A model generated the notes under the pieces. That model was not told where the DNA came from. It searched no databases and saw only the letters and a program-made list of their open reading frames with translations. The translations under genes and the position numbers were made by a program. Source: Spongiactinospora rosea (lineage in GTDB: Bacteria; Actinomycetota; Actinomycetes; Streptosporangiales; Streptosporangiaceae). Taken from it: 64,000 bases of DNA. The stretch is from positions 992,001-1,056,000 of the forward strand of contig NZ_QMEY01000001.1 of the NCBI RefSeq assembly GCF_003315795.1, in the 5' to 3' direction. The first letter of the stretch is position 1. Every line of letters starts with the position of its first letter. Shown here one piece after another: positions 1 through 12,703 of the stretch.

Positions 1-2247
1 TTCGGCACCTCGCAGCTCTCGCAGTTCATGGCGCAGGAGAACCCGCTGGCCGGCCTCACCCACAAGCGGCGGCTGTCCGCGCTCGGCCCGGGCGGTCTGT
101 CCCGTGAGCGCGCCGGGTTCGAGGTCCGCGACGTGCACCCGTCCCACTACGGCCGGATGTGCCCGATCGAGACCCCGGAAGGCCCCAACATCGGCCTGAT
201 CGGCTCGCTGTCCTCCTACGGCAGGGTCAACTCCTTCGGTTTCGTGGAGACCCCGTACCGCAAGGTCGTGGACGGCAAGGTCACCGAGCAGATCGACTAC
301 CTCACCGCCGACGAGGAGGACCGCTACGTCAAGGCGCAGGCCAACACGCCGCTGAACGCGGACGGCTCGTTCGCCGAGGCCCGCGTCCTGGTCCGCACCA
401 AGGGCGGTGAGACCGAGCTCGCCCGTGCCGAGGAGGTCGACTACATCGACGTCTCGCCGCGCCAGATGGTGTCGGTGGCGACCGCGATGATCCCCTTCCT
501 GGAGCACGACGACGCCAACCGCGCCCTGATGGGCTCCAACATGCAGCGTCAGTCGGTGCCCCTGCTGAAGAGCGAGTCGCCGCTGGTCGGCACCGGCATG
601 GAGTACCGGGCGGCCACCGACGCCGGTGACGTGATCATCGCCGAGAAGGCCGGCGTGGTCGAGGAGGTCTCCGCCGACTACGTGACCGTGATGAACGACG
701 ACGGCACGCGGACCACCTACCGCGTCGCCAAGTTCAAGCGGTCCAACCAGGGCACCTGCTACAACCAGAAGCCCATCGTGGACGAGGGCGCGCGGGTCGA
801 GATCAACCAGGTCATCGCCGACGGCCCCTGCACCGACCAGGGTGAGATGGCGCTGGGCAAGAACCTCCTGGTGGCGTTCATGCCCTGGGAGGGCCACAAC
901 TACGAAGACGCGATCATCCTGTCCCAGCGGCTGGTCCAGGACGACGTCCTCTCCTCGATCCACATCGAGGAGCACGAGGTCGACGCCCGCGACACCAAGC
1001 TGGGGCCCGAGGAGATCACCCGCGACATCCCCAACGTCTCCGAAGAGGTCCTGGCCGACCTCGACGAGCGCGGGATCATCCGGATCGGCGCCGAGGTGAC
1101 CCCCGGCGACATCCTGGTCGGCAAGGTCACCCCCAAGGGCGAGACCGAGCTGACCCCGGAGGAGCGGCTGCTGCGCGCGATCTTCGGCGAGAAGGCCCGC
1201 GAGGTCCGTGACACCTCGCTGAAGGTGCCGCACGGCGAGTCCGGCAAGGTCATCGGCGTCCGCGTCTTCAGCCGCGAGGAGGGCGACGAGCTGCCGCCTG
1301 GCGTCAACGAGCTGGTCCGCGTCTACGTGGCGCAGAAGCGCAAGATCACCGATGGTGACAAGCTGGCCGGTCGGCACGGCAACAAGGGCGTCATCTCCAA
1401 GATCCTGCCAGTGGAGGACATGCCGTTCCTTGAGGACGGCACCCCGGTCGACATCATCCTCAACCCGCTGGGCGTGCCCGGCCGGATGAACGTCGGCCAG
1501 GTCCTGGAGACCCACCTCGGGTGGATCGCCGCCCGCGGCTGGGACCTCTCCGGGGTCGAGGAGGCGTGGGCCGAGCGGCTGCGCGACAAGGGCTTCGGCC
1601 AGGTCGATCCGCGCACCAACGTGGCCACGCCGGTCTTCGACGGCGCCCACGAGGAAGAGATCACCGGTCTGCTGAACAACACCCTGGTCAACAGGGACGG
1701 CGAGCGGATGGTCGGGGTCAACGGCAAGGCGCGGCTGTTCGACGGCCGCTCCGGCGAGCCGTTCCCGCACCCGATCTCGGTCGGCTACATCTACATCCTG
1801 AAGCTGCTGCACCTGGTGGACGACAAGATCCACGCGCGGTCCACCGGCCCGTACTCGATGATCACCCAGCAGCCGCTGGGCGGTAAGGCGCAGTTCGGCG
1901 GGCAGCGGTTCGGCGAGATGGAGGTGTGGGCGCTGGAGGCGTACGGCGCCGCCTACGCCCTGCAGGAGCTGCTGACCATCAAGTCCGACGACGTCACCGG
2001 CCGGGTGAAGGTCTACGAGGCGATCGTCAAGGGGGAGAACATCCCCGAGCCGGGCATCCCGGAATCCTTCAAGGTGCTGATCAAGGAAATGCAGTCGCTG
2101 TGCCTCAACGTCGAGGTGCTCTCCAGCGACGGCATGTCCATCGAGATGCGCGACACCGACGAAGACGTCTTCCGCGCGGCGGAAGAGCTCGGGATCGACC
2201 TAGCCAGGCGCCCTAACGAGGGTGCCATGAGCGTCGACGAGGTCTAA
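1..2247 (+). CDS. rpoB: RNA polymerase beta subunit, 3' part
   Basis: Beta subunit of the core RNA polymerase. The frame is open from base 1 and the family is about 1,150-1,170 aa, so only the last ~748 residues are here. The first residues are the rifampicin-binding region. The Lys-rich active-centre motif [18 protein letters not shown] is near bases 1335-1390. The C-terminus ends in the clamp-contact region ([20 protein letters not shown]) plus a short acidic tail. Residues aligned with E. coli Asp516, Asn518 and Ser522 are Ala, Glu and Ala, while His526 and Ser531 are kept; Ala at 516 suggests reduced rifamycin binding (inference). The gene is followed 17 nt later by rpoC and the two are surely co-transcribed. 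Confidence 0.98.
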   Translation, partial: FGTSQLSQFMAQENPLAGLTHKRRLSALGPGGLSRERAGFEVRDVHPSHYGRMCPIETPEGPNIGLIGSLSSYGRVNSFGFVETPYRKVVDGKVTEQIDYLTADEEDRYVKAQANTPLNADGSFAEARVLVRTKGGETELARAEEVDYIDVSPRQMVSVATAMIPFLEHDDANRALMGSNMQRQSVPLLKSESPLVGTGMEYRAATDAGDVIIAEKAGVVEEVSADYVTVMNDDGTRTTYRVAKFKRSNQGTCYNQKPIVDEGARVEINQVIADGPCTDQGEMALGKNLLVAFMPWEGHNYEDAIILSQRLVQDDVLSSIHIEEHEVDARDTKLGPEEITRDIPNVSEEVLADLDERGIIRIGAEVTPGDILVGKVTPKGETELTPEERLLRAIFGEKAREVRDTSLKVPHGESGKVIGVRVFSREEGDELPPGVNELVRVYVAQKRKITDGDKLAGRHGNKGVISKILPVEDMPFLEDGTPVDIILNPLGVPGRMNVGQVLETHLGWIAARGWDLSGVEEAWAERLRDKGFGQVDPRTNVATPVFDGAHEEEITGLLNNTLVNRDGERMVGVNGKARLFDGRSGEPFPHPISVGYIYILKLLHLVDDKIHARSTGPYSMITQQPLGGKAQFGGQRFGEMEVWALEAYGAAYALQELLTIKSDDVTGRVKVYEAIVKGENIPEPGIPESFKVLIKEMQSLCLNVEVLSSDGMSIEMRDTDEDVFRAAEELGIDLARRPNEGAMSVDEV

Positions 2248-2264
2248 TTCAAAGGGGGTATGAA

Positions 2265-6140
<3,876 letters not shown>

Positions 6141-6158
6141 CCCCAGCTCCACCAAGAC

Positions 6159-6200
6159 GGCCGCCCCGCGCAAAAGCGCGGGGCGGCCGCCCCATTTTCC
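6159..6200 (+). terminator. Intrinsic terminator of rpoBC
   Basis: A perfect 13-bp GC stem (6159-6171 with 6176-6188) closes an AAAA loop and is followed by CCCCATTTTCC. It starts 19 nt after the rpoC stop. It separates rpoBC from the accessory DNA, so rpsL must use its own promoter. Confidence 0.9.
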
Positions 6201-6464
6201 CCCACTTCTTCGCGCGAGTAAGTGGTCGGCACCGGAAGTCCTTCGGGGGTTGACTGTGGAGCGATGCCGGATGTCTCGCGGTCAGATGTCGTAGGTGGTG
6301 AGGCAGGAGCTGGCCCTGCACCGGAACCGGATCGCACGTTAAGTGGGTTCGTGGAGGCCAAGGCGAGATTGTGGACGCGATGGGGCGCGTCCAGCGGGTC
6401 ACGGCCCAGGGTCTCTGCACCAAAGCGTGCGAGAACAATGACGATCATTATTCGGGAGCGCCGA
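6201..6464. other. Non-coding interval after rpoC
   Basis: Short frames here have no recognisable product and I see no RNA gene. The base composition (mixed, with AT-richer stretches such as around 6430-6450) differs from the ribosomal genes, in keeping with an edge of accessory DNA. Confidence 0.4.
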
Positions 6465-6935
6465 TCAGCGCCATGCGGCACCACCGAGTGAACGCGTCCA
6501 GGCGACCTCCCGGTCGAGCTGGCCGGTCCGCCGAAACAGACGGACCTGATGCGTGGTCGCCAGCATCCGTGCGAGCTCCATTCGATCCGCCGAGGTGAAT
6601 CCGAGCCGCTGCCAGAACGGTCCGGACCGGCGGCTGAAGAGCCAGGCTCGGCGTGCGCCCTCGGCGGCTGCCTGATCGAGTGCGAACCGTCCCAACTCCA
6701 GTCCGAGACCGCCGCCCCGCAAGTCCGTGTCGACCGCGACGCTGCGTATCAAGGCGTTCTTTCCGTCTTCCGCCAACTCGTACCCCGTGCTGCCCCGCAC
6801 GATCCCGTTCTCGTCTCGCAACAGCCACAGCCGGACGGTCGGAGCGTCCAGACCGCTCAGTGTCAGGTCCGACCGGGTGAGGAAGTCGACGAGGTCTGGC
6901 ATGTCCGAGGGGCCGAGCGGGGTCAGAGGGTCCAC
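6465..6935 (-). CDS. GNAT family N-acetyltransferase (ArsN2-like)
   Basis: 156-aa acetyltransferase of the GNAT fold, which transfers acetyl from acetyl-CoA to an amine. The core reads SVAVDTDLRGGGLGLELGRF (motif A, with an RGGGLG acetyl-CoA loop) and then a WLFSRRSGPFWQRLGF strand/turn, typical of small single-domain GNATs. The layout, with a central acidic-flanked strand and a terminal THQVRLF segment, recalls ArsN2 acetyltransferases, but no ars gene is nearby, so the substrate is unknown. Start is GTG at 6935. A TAGGAT -10-like box (6947-6942, minus strand) lies only six bases before it, suggesting a leaderless transcript. It stands alone next to decayed genes. Confidence 0.8.
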   Translation of the reverse strand: MDPLTPLGPSDMPDLVDFLTRSDLTLSGLDAPTVRLWLLRDENGIVRGSTGYELAEDGKNALIRSVAVDTDLRGGGLGLELGRFALDQAAAEGARRAWLFSRRSGPFWQRLGFTSADRMELARMLATTHQVRLFRRTGQLDREVAWTRSLGGAAWR

Positions 6936-7274
6936 CTCGCGATCCTACGGGGCGCGGGGGTTCAGCTTCTGGGCGAGGATGTCCTGGCCGATTCCGTCGC
7001 GGTGGGCATGCGGCCACCCTGTCGGATCTGTGCCCGGCACTGTGCGGCAGGCTCCCGCCGGTAAGATCTACTTCTGCTGATCGGCCTGTCTGCCTTGCCC
7101 GTTGCCGGGCGCAAACGGCTGAACGCCTACGGCCGCAAGGTCGAGTGCAGCGTCTTCAGCAACGCACATGATCACGCCAAGGCCGTCATGCTGTCCCGCG
7201 CACGAGTGAACTCCCCGCCGCTTGGCGAGTCGCTCGATAGCCGCAGGTTAAAGATCAAGCTTGGCGCCGGCGCA
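6936..7274. other. Unassigned interval, probably decayed DNA
   Basis: No complete gene is visible. In one minus-strand frame near 7235-7205 the peptide AAIERLAKRR resembles the stretch that follows the catalytic core of IS630-type transposases, so this interval may hold the shifted 3' end of the transposase remnant next door. The rest is unrecognised. Confidence 0.35.
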
Positions 7275-7420
7275 CGGTCCTGGCTCATGACCTGGGCGAC
7301 CAGATTCATGAACGGGTCGATGCCGGTGCGCGGCTCGGTGCGGCCGATGACGTGGGCGCGGTGGACGTCGTATGCGGCCAGGCCGGCCAGTGCGCCGCCG
7401 CGGCCATACGTGTGGTTGAT
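7275..7420 (-). pseudogene. Remnant of IS630-type transposase
   Basis: A minus-strand fragment reads GGALAGLAAYDVHRAHVIG, then RTEPRTGIDPFMNLVAQVM. It matches, from memory, the central block of IS630-family DDE transposases (A-Y-D-V-H-R-x-K-V-x-G-R followed by TGI-PF--LV-QVM). The downstream catalytic block (VDNGSSHRG type) is missing from this frame, and plausible continuation appears only in a shifted frame. No terminal repeats or complete partner domains are visible. It is therefore a dead fragment, not a mobile element. It runs in the same open frame as the NmrA-like fragment upstream, giving a meaningless chimeric reading frame. Confidence 0.6.
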
Positions 7421-7544
7421 GGCCGCAACTGATCGGGGTGAATGTCCGTTTCCGCGCCCAGTTCGCCCTATGTCGACGGCGAACTGCGCGATGGTGAGCG
7501 GCTGCCCTTGCTCCGTCTGCGATACGGCGGATCGGCTCACCGGT

Positions 7545-7795
7545 GGGGTTCGGCGATCTACGTGGCCGGCTCCGCCGTCGTGGAGGAACACCGCGTCAGC
7601 GCCGTCGAAAACGGGCCGAAGGCTCTCAGGGGCGGCCAGGTCCACCTGGCGGTACTGGACTCCCTCCGGCACCGCCACGCCCGAGACTCCTCGGGACAAC
7701 GCCGTCACCTGCTCGCCGGCTGCCGCGAGTGCCTGCACGAGCGGTCGGCCAACGTTGCCGGTGGCTCCCGTTACTACGATCATGAACTTTCCCAT
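7545..7795 (-). pseudogene. N-terminal fragment of NmrA-like NAD(P)-binding protein
   Basis: Starting at ATG 7795 (or 7783), the minus strand encodes MIVVTGATGNVGRPLVQALA, an N-terminal Rossmann motif (TGATGNVG), followed by strand 2 (QVTALSRG) and DGADAVFLHDGGAG, as in atypical short-chain dehydrogenases of the NmrA group (usually 270-300 aa). Homology stops after about 80 residues; what follows is unrelated and leads into a transposase fragment. The catalytic and substrate part is missing, so this is a truncated gene. A function such as quinone reductase or redox sensor is the family norm but cannot apply to the fragment. Confidence 0.65.
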
Positions 7796-8472
7796 CGATA
7801 AGCTCTCCATGGCCTCCCCGTGGGCCATGGGCGGCGTGCTCCCGGTGGTGATCGTGGTGGTTACGTCAGGAAGACGGGCGATCAGAGATTGCGCGAGCAC
7901 GAGCGTTTGTGTGCGGCTGCCCCCCGTAGGGGAGCGCGATCTCACCTCCCTCAGTGACGACAGCGATCTCCTGTTCAACGAGCCGGCGCGTGCCGAGCCT
8001 GGAGGCTTGATCAGCACGTGGCTGTAAGCTCCGCTGGGCCCGAGCAGAGCAGCGATGGAGTCAGCCTGCGCTGCCTCGAAGTAGGCAATCAGCAGCGCCC
8101 TCTCGAATTGCTCGAACATCATGATCAGGACCTGCCCGCCTTGAAGCCACCGCTATCCAAGGTGTCGGCCAAGCAGGCGTACGACCTCGTTCGATGTTGA
8201 TCGGGATCCACACCCGTAAGTAAATCGAGACCTTAGGCCTATGGGCCGGAGTCACCGCAGGTCAGAGGCAACTTCGTTGGAAATTTCTTCATTACTACTG
8301 GGACCCCTGCCAGTCCGCGACTTATGTCGCAAGCGACAGACGGACGACACGGAAACGCGGATTACGACATCGAAACGCGGATCCTACAAACGCCCATTCC
8401 AGGGGGATCAGTCCGAGACCGGTGACGGCGAAATGGATCACGAAGCCGACATCCGTGACGAGCATCAGGCCC
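7796..8472. other. 677-bp interval without a recognisable gene
   Basis: Open frames exist on both strands but none has a motif I recognise. There is an 8-bp inverted repeat (CCATGGCC / GGCCATGG, about 7808-7831) just ahead of the NmrA fragment. Two direct copies of GAAACGCGGAT lie 20 bp apart (8352-8362 and 8372-8382). Around 8215-8400 the sequence is clearly more AT-rich than its neighbours. It is best read as decayed or recently acquired DNA. Confidence 0.45.
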
Positions 8473-8970
8473 TTAGTCGCGCGCAGCACGGTCGATCGCC
8501 TCCATCAGGTAGCGGCCGGTCCCCTCATGCAGGTCAGGGCCGGGAGAGGCAAGTCCGAGGAGCCTGGCCGCCCACCATCCGTCCACGGCCAGCCGTACGG
8601 CTGTCGCCGCCGCAGGGTCGATACCGTCGTCGGCGAGCCTGGTCTGCCAGGCGGCGAACCGTTCGCGCAGCGGTTCGAGCTCTGACGGGTCGACGAGCAC
8701 CACGGCGAGCAGTGCGGCGGTGACGCGGTCGGCGGGTGCGGTGGTGTGCCGTTCGGGAATGGTCGCCTCGACGTAGGCGCGCAGGAAGTCGCCAGGGCGG
8801 GGGCCCGCCTGGGCGAGCGCGTCCTCGAAGGCTCTGGTCAGCCGATCGACCATGGCGCTGACCAGGGCTTGCTTGGTGGGGAAGTGGTAGAACAGCCCAC
8901 CCTTGGAGATCCCGGCCCGCTTGGCGACGGCTTCGAGGGTGAGCGACTCGCCTCCCTGCGACAGCAGCAC
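8473..8970 (-). CDS. TetR family regulator, start apparently lost
   Basis: 165 aa from a GTG at 8970. The DNA-binding helices are clear (LTLEAVAKRAGISKGGLFYH, then FPTKQALV), and the C-terminal ligand domain contains DPSELEPLRERF and a WWAARLLGL helix typical of TetR repressors. The usual N-terminal helix reads on upstream in frame (RLLDAAADV), but an in-frame TGA about 60 nt before the GTG closes it, and no ATG, GTG or TTG lies between. The GTG would remove helix 1. The gene is thus probably 5'-broken or marginally functional. It lies downstream of, and in line with, the hydrolase gene at 9097-10011. Confidence 0.65.
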   Translation of the reverse strand: MLLSQGGESLTLEAVAKRAGISKGGLFYHFPTKQALVSAMVDRLTRAFEDALAQAGPRPGDFLRAYVEATIPERHTTAPADRVTAALLAVVLVDPSELEPLRERFAAWQTRLADDGIDPAAATAVRLAVDGWWAARLLGLASPGPDLHEGTGRYLMEAIDRAARD

Positions 8971-9096
8971 GTCGGCGGCGGCGTCGAGGAGACGGTCCTG
9001 AGGGCAAGCCTTCCCGGCCCGTTCCGTTGGCGTTCAGCCGGATCGGCCGGGTGGACGGCTGGATCGATGAGTTCGAGCGATGGCGAGGCCCTTGGG

Positions 9097-10011
9097 TCAG
9101 GGGAGGGGGCGCCAGGTGGGGGTGGGGCCGTCTGGGGTGACGTGGCCGAATTGGACGTCGGCGAAGTGGATGCCGAAGCCGATGGTGTTGGGTTCGGCGA
9201 GGTCGGTGACGAGTTGGCGGCGGAAGGCGGCGGACTGGGTGGAGTCGTGGTCGGGGGCGGCGGACCAGTCGGGGTGGTCGATCTGGATCGAGGAGTGCAA
9301 GGCGTCGCCGAAGGCGATGAGGCGACGGCCGCCTGAGGCGATGACGTAGGCGGCGTGTCCCGCGGTGTGGCCGGGGGTCGCGTAGACGGTGACGCCGGGG
9401 AAGATCTCCTGGCCGTCGGTCACGGTACGGACCCGGGGCTCCAGGAGGCCGAGGATCTGGCGGGCGGCTTCGTGCGCGTCGTAGTACAGGTGGCGCTGGG
9501 TCCACTCCGGCTCGGGGACCAGGTACTCGGCGTTGACGAAGGCGGGGGCGTCGCTGCCCGGTGCCGGATGCCAGGCCCAGCCCACGTGGTCGATGTGCAG
9601 GTGGGTGATGGCGACCGCCTCGATGTCGGCGGGCTTGCGGCCGATGACGGCGAGGTTGTCCAGGAGGGCGCCGCCGTGGATGGCGCCGTGGGCGTTGCCC
9701 GGCTGGTCGGGCAGTGCCTGCGGGCCGAAGCCCGCGTCGATCAGGAGCGCGCGGTCGCCGTGTTCGACCAGCAGTCCGCCGATGCTCGCCACCAGGTTGC
9801 CGCTCTCGTCGAGGTATTCGGGGTGGGCGGCCCACGTCTCGTCGGTGGTGGCGGGGAGCCAGGCGCGCGGCTTCAGCTGTACTGCTCCGTCGGGAACGTA
9901 CGTCACCGTGAGATCGCCGATCGGCAGCGACCGGATCGGGGCGGGCCGGCGCAGGCGGGGCTCGGAGATCGACGGGGTGTTCGGCACGGGCACGCTTCCT
10001 TCGCGGGTCAT
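9097..10011 (-). CDS. MBL-fold metallo-hydrolase
   Basis: 304-aa metallo-beta-lactamase-fold protein. It carries the metal motif THLHIDHVG (HxHxDH), then a downstream YATPGHTAGH histidine and FGDALHSS (bridging Asp), and a final HFAD-type histidine. This set is typical of lactonase-like or general MBL hydrolases (AHL lactonase and related esterases). There is no signal peptide, so it is probably cytoplasmic. ATG 10011 is preferred over GTG 10017. It is divergent from a MarR regulator over about 97 bp containing repeats, which suggests control by that regulator. The substrate is unknown. Confidence 0.85.
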   Translation of the reverse strand: MTREGSVPVPNTPSISEPRLRRPAPIRSLPIGDLTVTYVPDGAVQLKPRAWLPATTDETWAAHPEYLDESGNLVASIGGLLVEHGDRALLIDAGFGPQALPDQPGNAHGAIHGGALLDNLAVIGRKPADIEAVAITHLHIDHVGWAWHPAPGSDAPAFVNAEYLVPEPEWTQRHLYYDAHEAARQILGLLEPRVRTVTDGQEIFPGVTVYATPGHTAGHAAYVIASGGRRLIAFGDALHSSIQIDHPDWSAAPDHDSTQSAAFRRQLVTDLAEPNTIGFGIHFADVQFGHVTPDGPTPTWRPLP

Positions 10012-10047
10012 GATCACGACAGTCGGTGTGAGGCCAGAGTAAACGTA

Positions 10048-10071
10048 AAGCTTTAACTGTTCAAGCTTTAA
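10048..10071. promoter_or_regulatory. Candidate MarR operator, repeated AAGCTTTAA
   Basis: Two exact 9-bp copies of AAGCTTTAA (10048-10056 and 10063-10071), 15 bp apart, in an AT-rich island just upstream of the marR -35 box and between divergent genes. Each contains the palindrome AAGCTT. Position and spacing suit an autoregulated MarR site; binding is inferred. Confidence 0.5.
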
Positions 10072-10074
10072 ATG

Positions 10075-10102
10075 TTGACGGTTTGGCCCAGTTGGTTAGC
10101 AT
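10075..10102 (+). promoter_or_regulatory. Promoter of marR, leaderless type
   Basis: TTGACG (10075-10080) and TAGCAT (10097-10102) are 16 bp apart. The ATG at 10109 begins six bases after the -10 box, where transcription would start, so the mRNA is probably leaderless. No Shine-Dalgarno sequence is present. Confidence 0.6.
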
Positions 10103-10108
10103 GACTGC

Positions 10109-10540
10109 ATGACGATCCCGGAATCACAGGCCGTCGCTGAACGCGAGCTCTGTGGTCTGGTGAACGGTCTGGCCAAACAGATCGAAGATCATGTACGCCA
10201 GCGGGCCGCCACGCTTGGTCTGACCGCGCCGCAGGCCACCGCGCTTCGCGAGATGACCGGGCCGATGGCCATGCGGGAACTGGCCATCCGGCTGGGCTGT
10301 GAACCGTCCAACGCCACGTTCATCGTGGACAAGCTGGAGCAGGGCGGCCTGATCGAACGCCGCCCGCACCCCACGGACCGGCGTACCAAGCAGCTCTTCC
10401 TCACGCCCGCGGGCGAGGAACTACGGGCCCGGCTGATCGATCTCCTGATCGAACGATCTCCGCTCGGCGGGCTGACCACCGAGGAACAGCGCACCCTGCA
10501 CGAACTGCTCAACCGCGCGGTCGCGGGCCCCGCGGAGTGA
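10109..10540 (+). CDS. MarR family regulator
   Basis: 143-aa MarR-type winged-helix regulator. It has the MRELAIRLGCEPSNATFIVD recognition helix region, the wing RRPHPTDRRTKQLFLT with the conserved DxR motif, and flanking dimerisation helices. It is a full-length family member with a probable leaderless start at ATG 10109. Divergent placement opposite the MBL-fold hydrolase makes it the likely repressor of that gene and of itself, released by a small-molecule ligand (inference). The repeat pair at 10048-10071 is the likely target. Confidence 0.88.
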   Translation: MTIPESQAVAERELCGLVNGLAKQIEDHVRQRAATLGLTAPQATALREMTGPMAMRELAIRLGCEPSNATFIVDKLEQGGLIERRPHPTDRRTKQLFLTPAGEELRARLIDLLIERSPLGGLTTEEQRTLHELLNRAVAGPAE

Positions 10541-10586
10541 ACGTTCACCCGGGCCGTACGCCCGGGTGAACGCTCGAAGCCGTACG

Positions 10587-12620
10587 TCAGCGCTTACGGT
10601 AGTCGGCGGCGACGCCGATCAGCGAGATCAGGCCGGAGGCGAACTCCATGGCCTCGGCATGTCCCTCCTCGAACGGCGGCTGGAAGCCCACCGGCTGCCA
10701 GCGGCCGGTCGCGGCGTCGTAGATGTCGTTGCCGACCTCGAAGTCCCAGCCGAAGATGCCGAAGTCGTACCAGAGTTCGTCGGCGGAGTTGCCCGCCGCG
10801 GAGTACAGGACGTCGGTGACCGGGCCGGTCTTCTGGGGCCAGGTGACGGTGCCGCGTTCGGCGGCGATGGCCTCTTCGATGGTCCGGGCCGAGCGCAGGA
10901 AGTACGCCTCCTGTTCAGGGGTCGGGCGGGGGAGGGTGACGCGGCCGTCCAGCTTGTAGGAGCCGGGGGGCCACATGAAGTAGCCGCCGTAGCTGTGCAC
11001 GTTCAGGGCGAACTTGATGTTGCGGAACTTCTGCGCCAGCCAGATGACGTTGCGGCTCTCCGGCTCGGAGTGCTCGGCCGGGCCGGCGTGGGTCGCCGAC
11101 TGGCAGTCGCTGGACGCGCCGAAGTACCCGTCGTGCAGGGAACCGACCGCGTAGTTGCGGTTGATGTCCACGCCCCAGGAGTCGCGCTGCGCCGGGTCGG
11201 AACGTGAGGCGGGGCAGTAGTTCCGCATGTTCCTGCGCTGGAAGTTGTAGTCGTAGAAGCTGTAGTTCGCGCCGTCGGGGTTGACGGTCGGCACGATGAA
11301 GACCTCGGTCTCACGCAGCAGGCGGCGGGTGGCGCGGTCGTTGTCGTAGTTGCGCAGCAGCCGCTCGGCGGCCTCGACGGTGACCAGCGGGGTCACCCAC
11401 TCCCTGGCGTGCTCCTGGGCGTACGCGAGCACGCCGGTACGCGAGCCGTCGCGGTGGACGCCGATGCGCAGGACCAGTACCCGCGCGGGCTTGCGGGAGA
11501 CGTCGGCGGGGGCCTTGAGGTAGTCGGTGAGCTGGGTGAGCGGTACCGGTTCAAGAATGCCCGCGCCCGGGTCGGTGCGGTAGAGCGAAGCCCGGACCCG
11601 GGGGCCGTTGGCAGCGTTGACCGCGGCGACGACCTGGGCGACCGTGCTGGTGGGGGTGCCGGAGCCGTCGGTGGCCAGGCTGATCGTGAGCTGCTTGCCG
11701 TTGGCATGGACGGTGAGCGGCCGGTTCGGCGCGCCGGGCGTGACGACCTCGGCGGACAGGTCGTTGCCGCCCTCGGAGCCGTAGGCGTAGGAGGTCAGTA
11801 CGACGGCGTTGGGCGGGGTGCCGAGCAGGGCCATGGCGTGCCTGCGGTAGCCGTTGGTCAGGTTGGGCAGCTCGACGAGGTCGGTGAGCTTGGGGTAGCG
11901 CCGGTGCAGGGACTTGATCCGCTCGTTGAGCTGCGCGGGCGGCATGTACTGGCTGACGAAGTCCTTCTCGTAGCCGGGGCCGTGGCGGTCGGGGCGCTCG
12001 CCGCCCGGCCACCGCGTGACCTTGGCCTGCGCCGTGCCGCCGCTCGCCGAGGTGACGGTCACCCAGAAGGGCTGCTGCTCGGTGAGGACCGGGCCGCCGA
12101 CCTCATGGCCCAGGTACACCCCGGCGTCCTCGTAGGCGTAAAGCCGTGCTTGCCCGCTGGTGCCTTTCTTGCCCTTCCAGTCCACGCTGAGCGTGGCCGC
12201 CGCGCCGGCGTTGCTGGACGCCTCGACCGACAGGAAGTACCGGCCGCCGGATTCGTACCAGACGGCCCGTTCGATCACGATCTGGTCGGGTGCGGCCGAA
12301 CTTTGCGGGGCCTTCTTGGCGGGCGGCGGGGTACCCGGTGCGAGCGTCGCGCCCAGCGAGCGCAGTCCGGCCAGTTCGCTCGGCCTTACGACCGCGTCCA
12401 CCTGGATGCTGCCGTCGGCCTGAGGCCGCACCCGCGCGGTCAGGTCGGTACCGGAGGCGACCAGTCGCTTCAGCGCGGCCTGATCGGGGACGGAGAGCAC
12501 GACGAGGGACGCCGGCTCCGGATCGGTCGGCCCGGCCACCGCTGGGGCTGACGGCTCCGTGGTCAGAAATGTCGTGAGAACCATTGTCAAAACGACTGCG
12601 GATACCCGCAATGCACGCAT
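10587..12620 (-). CDS. Secreted zinc carboxypeptidase, M14 family, with insertion
   Basis: 677 aa from ATG 12620, which follows an AGGAGGAG ribosome site; a longer upstream reading is less likely. A signal peptide with a hydrophobic stretch near residues 7-20 ends around AVAG. The M14 core is recognised by H404 and E407 in QEHAREW, H542 in NVHSYGG, and the catalytic Glu E628 in WDFEVGND. These bind zinc and cut C-terminal residues from peptides outside the cell. About 120-130 residues are inserted between the first strands (GYRRHAMALLG) and the HxxE motif; the insert includes LTISLATDGSGTPTSTVAQV. Monocistronic, convergent with marR. Confidence 0.9.
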   Translation of the reverse strand: MRALRVSAVVLTMVLTTFLTTEPSAPAVAGPTDPEPASLVVLSVPDQAALKRLVASGTDLTARVRPQADGSIQVDAVVRPSELAGLRSLGATLAPGTPPPAKKAPQSSAAPDQIVIERAVWYESGGRYFLSVEASSNAGAAATLSVDWKGKKGTSGQARLYAYEDAGVYLGHEVGGPVLTEQQPFWVTVTSASGGTAQAKVTRWPGGERPDRHGPGYEKDFVSQYMPPAQLNERIKSLHRRYPKLTDLVELPNLTNGYRRHAMALLGTPPNAVVLTSYAYGSEGGNDLSAEVVTPGAPNRPLTVHANGKQLTISLATDGSGTPTSTVAQVVAAVNAANGPRVRASLYRTDPGAGILEPVPLTQLTDYLKAPADVSRKPARVLVLRIGVHRDGSRTGVLAYAQEHAREWVTPLVTVEAAERLLRNYDNDRATRRLLRETEVFIVPTVNPDGANYSFYDYNFQRRNMRNYCPASRSDPAQRDSWGVDINRNYAVGSLHDGYFGASSDCQSATHAGPAEHSEPESRNVIWLAQKFRNIKFALNVHSYGGYFMWPPGSYKLDGRVTLPRPTPEQEAYFLRSARTIEEAIAAERGTVTWPQKTGPVTDVLYSAAGNSADELWYDFGIFGWDFEVGNDIYDAATGRWQPVGFQPPFEEGHAEAMEFASGLISLIGVAADYRKR

Positions 12621-12703
12621 CGGCTCCTCCTGGATCACCGCTATGGAGATCATTGAAAGCCGACGTGACCGGACCTACAACCCCCCGCTTAGGAAAATGT
12701 GAA

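Noticed and set aside
7275..7795. An active insertion sequence
   Set aside because: Only a central transposase fragment is present; no ends, no complete catalytic triad.
7095..8027. A 310-codon plus-strand frame opposite the pseudogenes
   Set aside because: No motif recognised; it is the reverse shadow of the NmrA/IS630 remnants with Pro/Arg-rich composition.
8534..9835. A 433-codon minus-strand frame across TetR and the MBL gene
   Set aside because: Arg/Pro-rich alternate frame; the real genes in the other frames have clear motifs.
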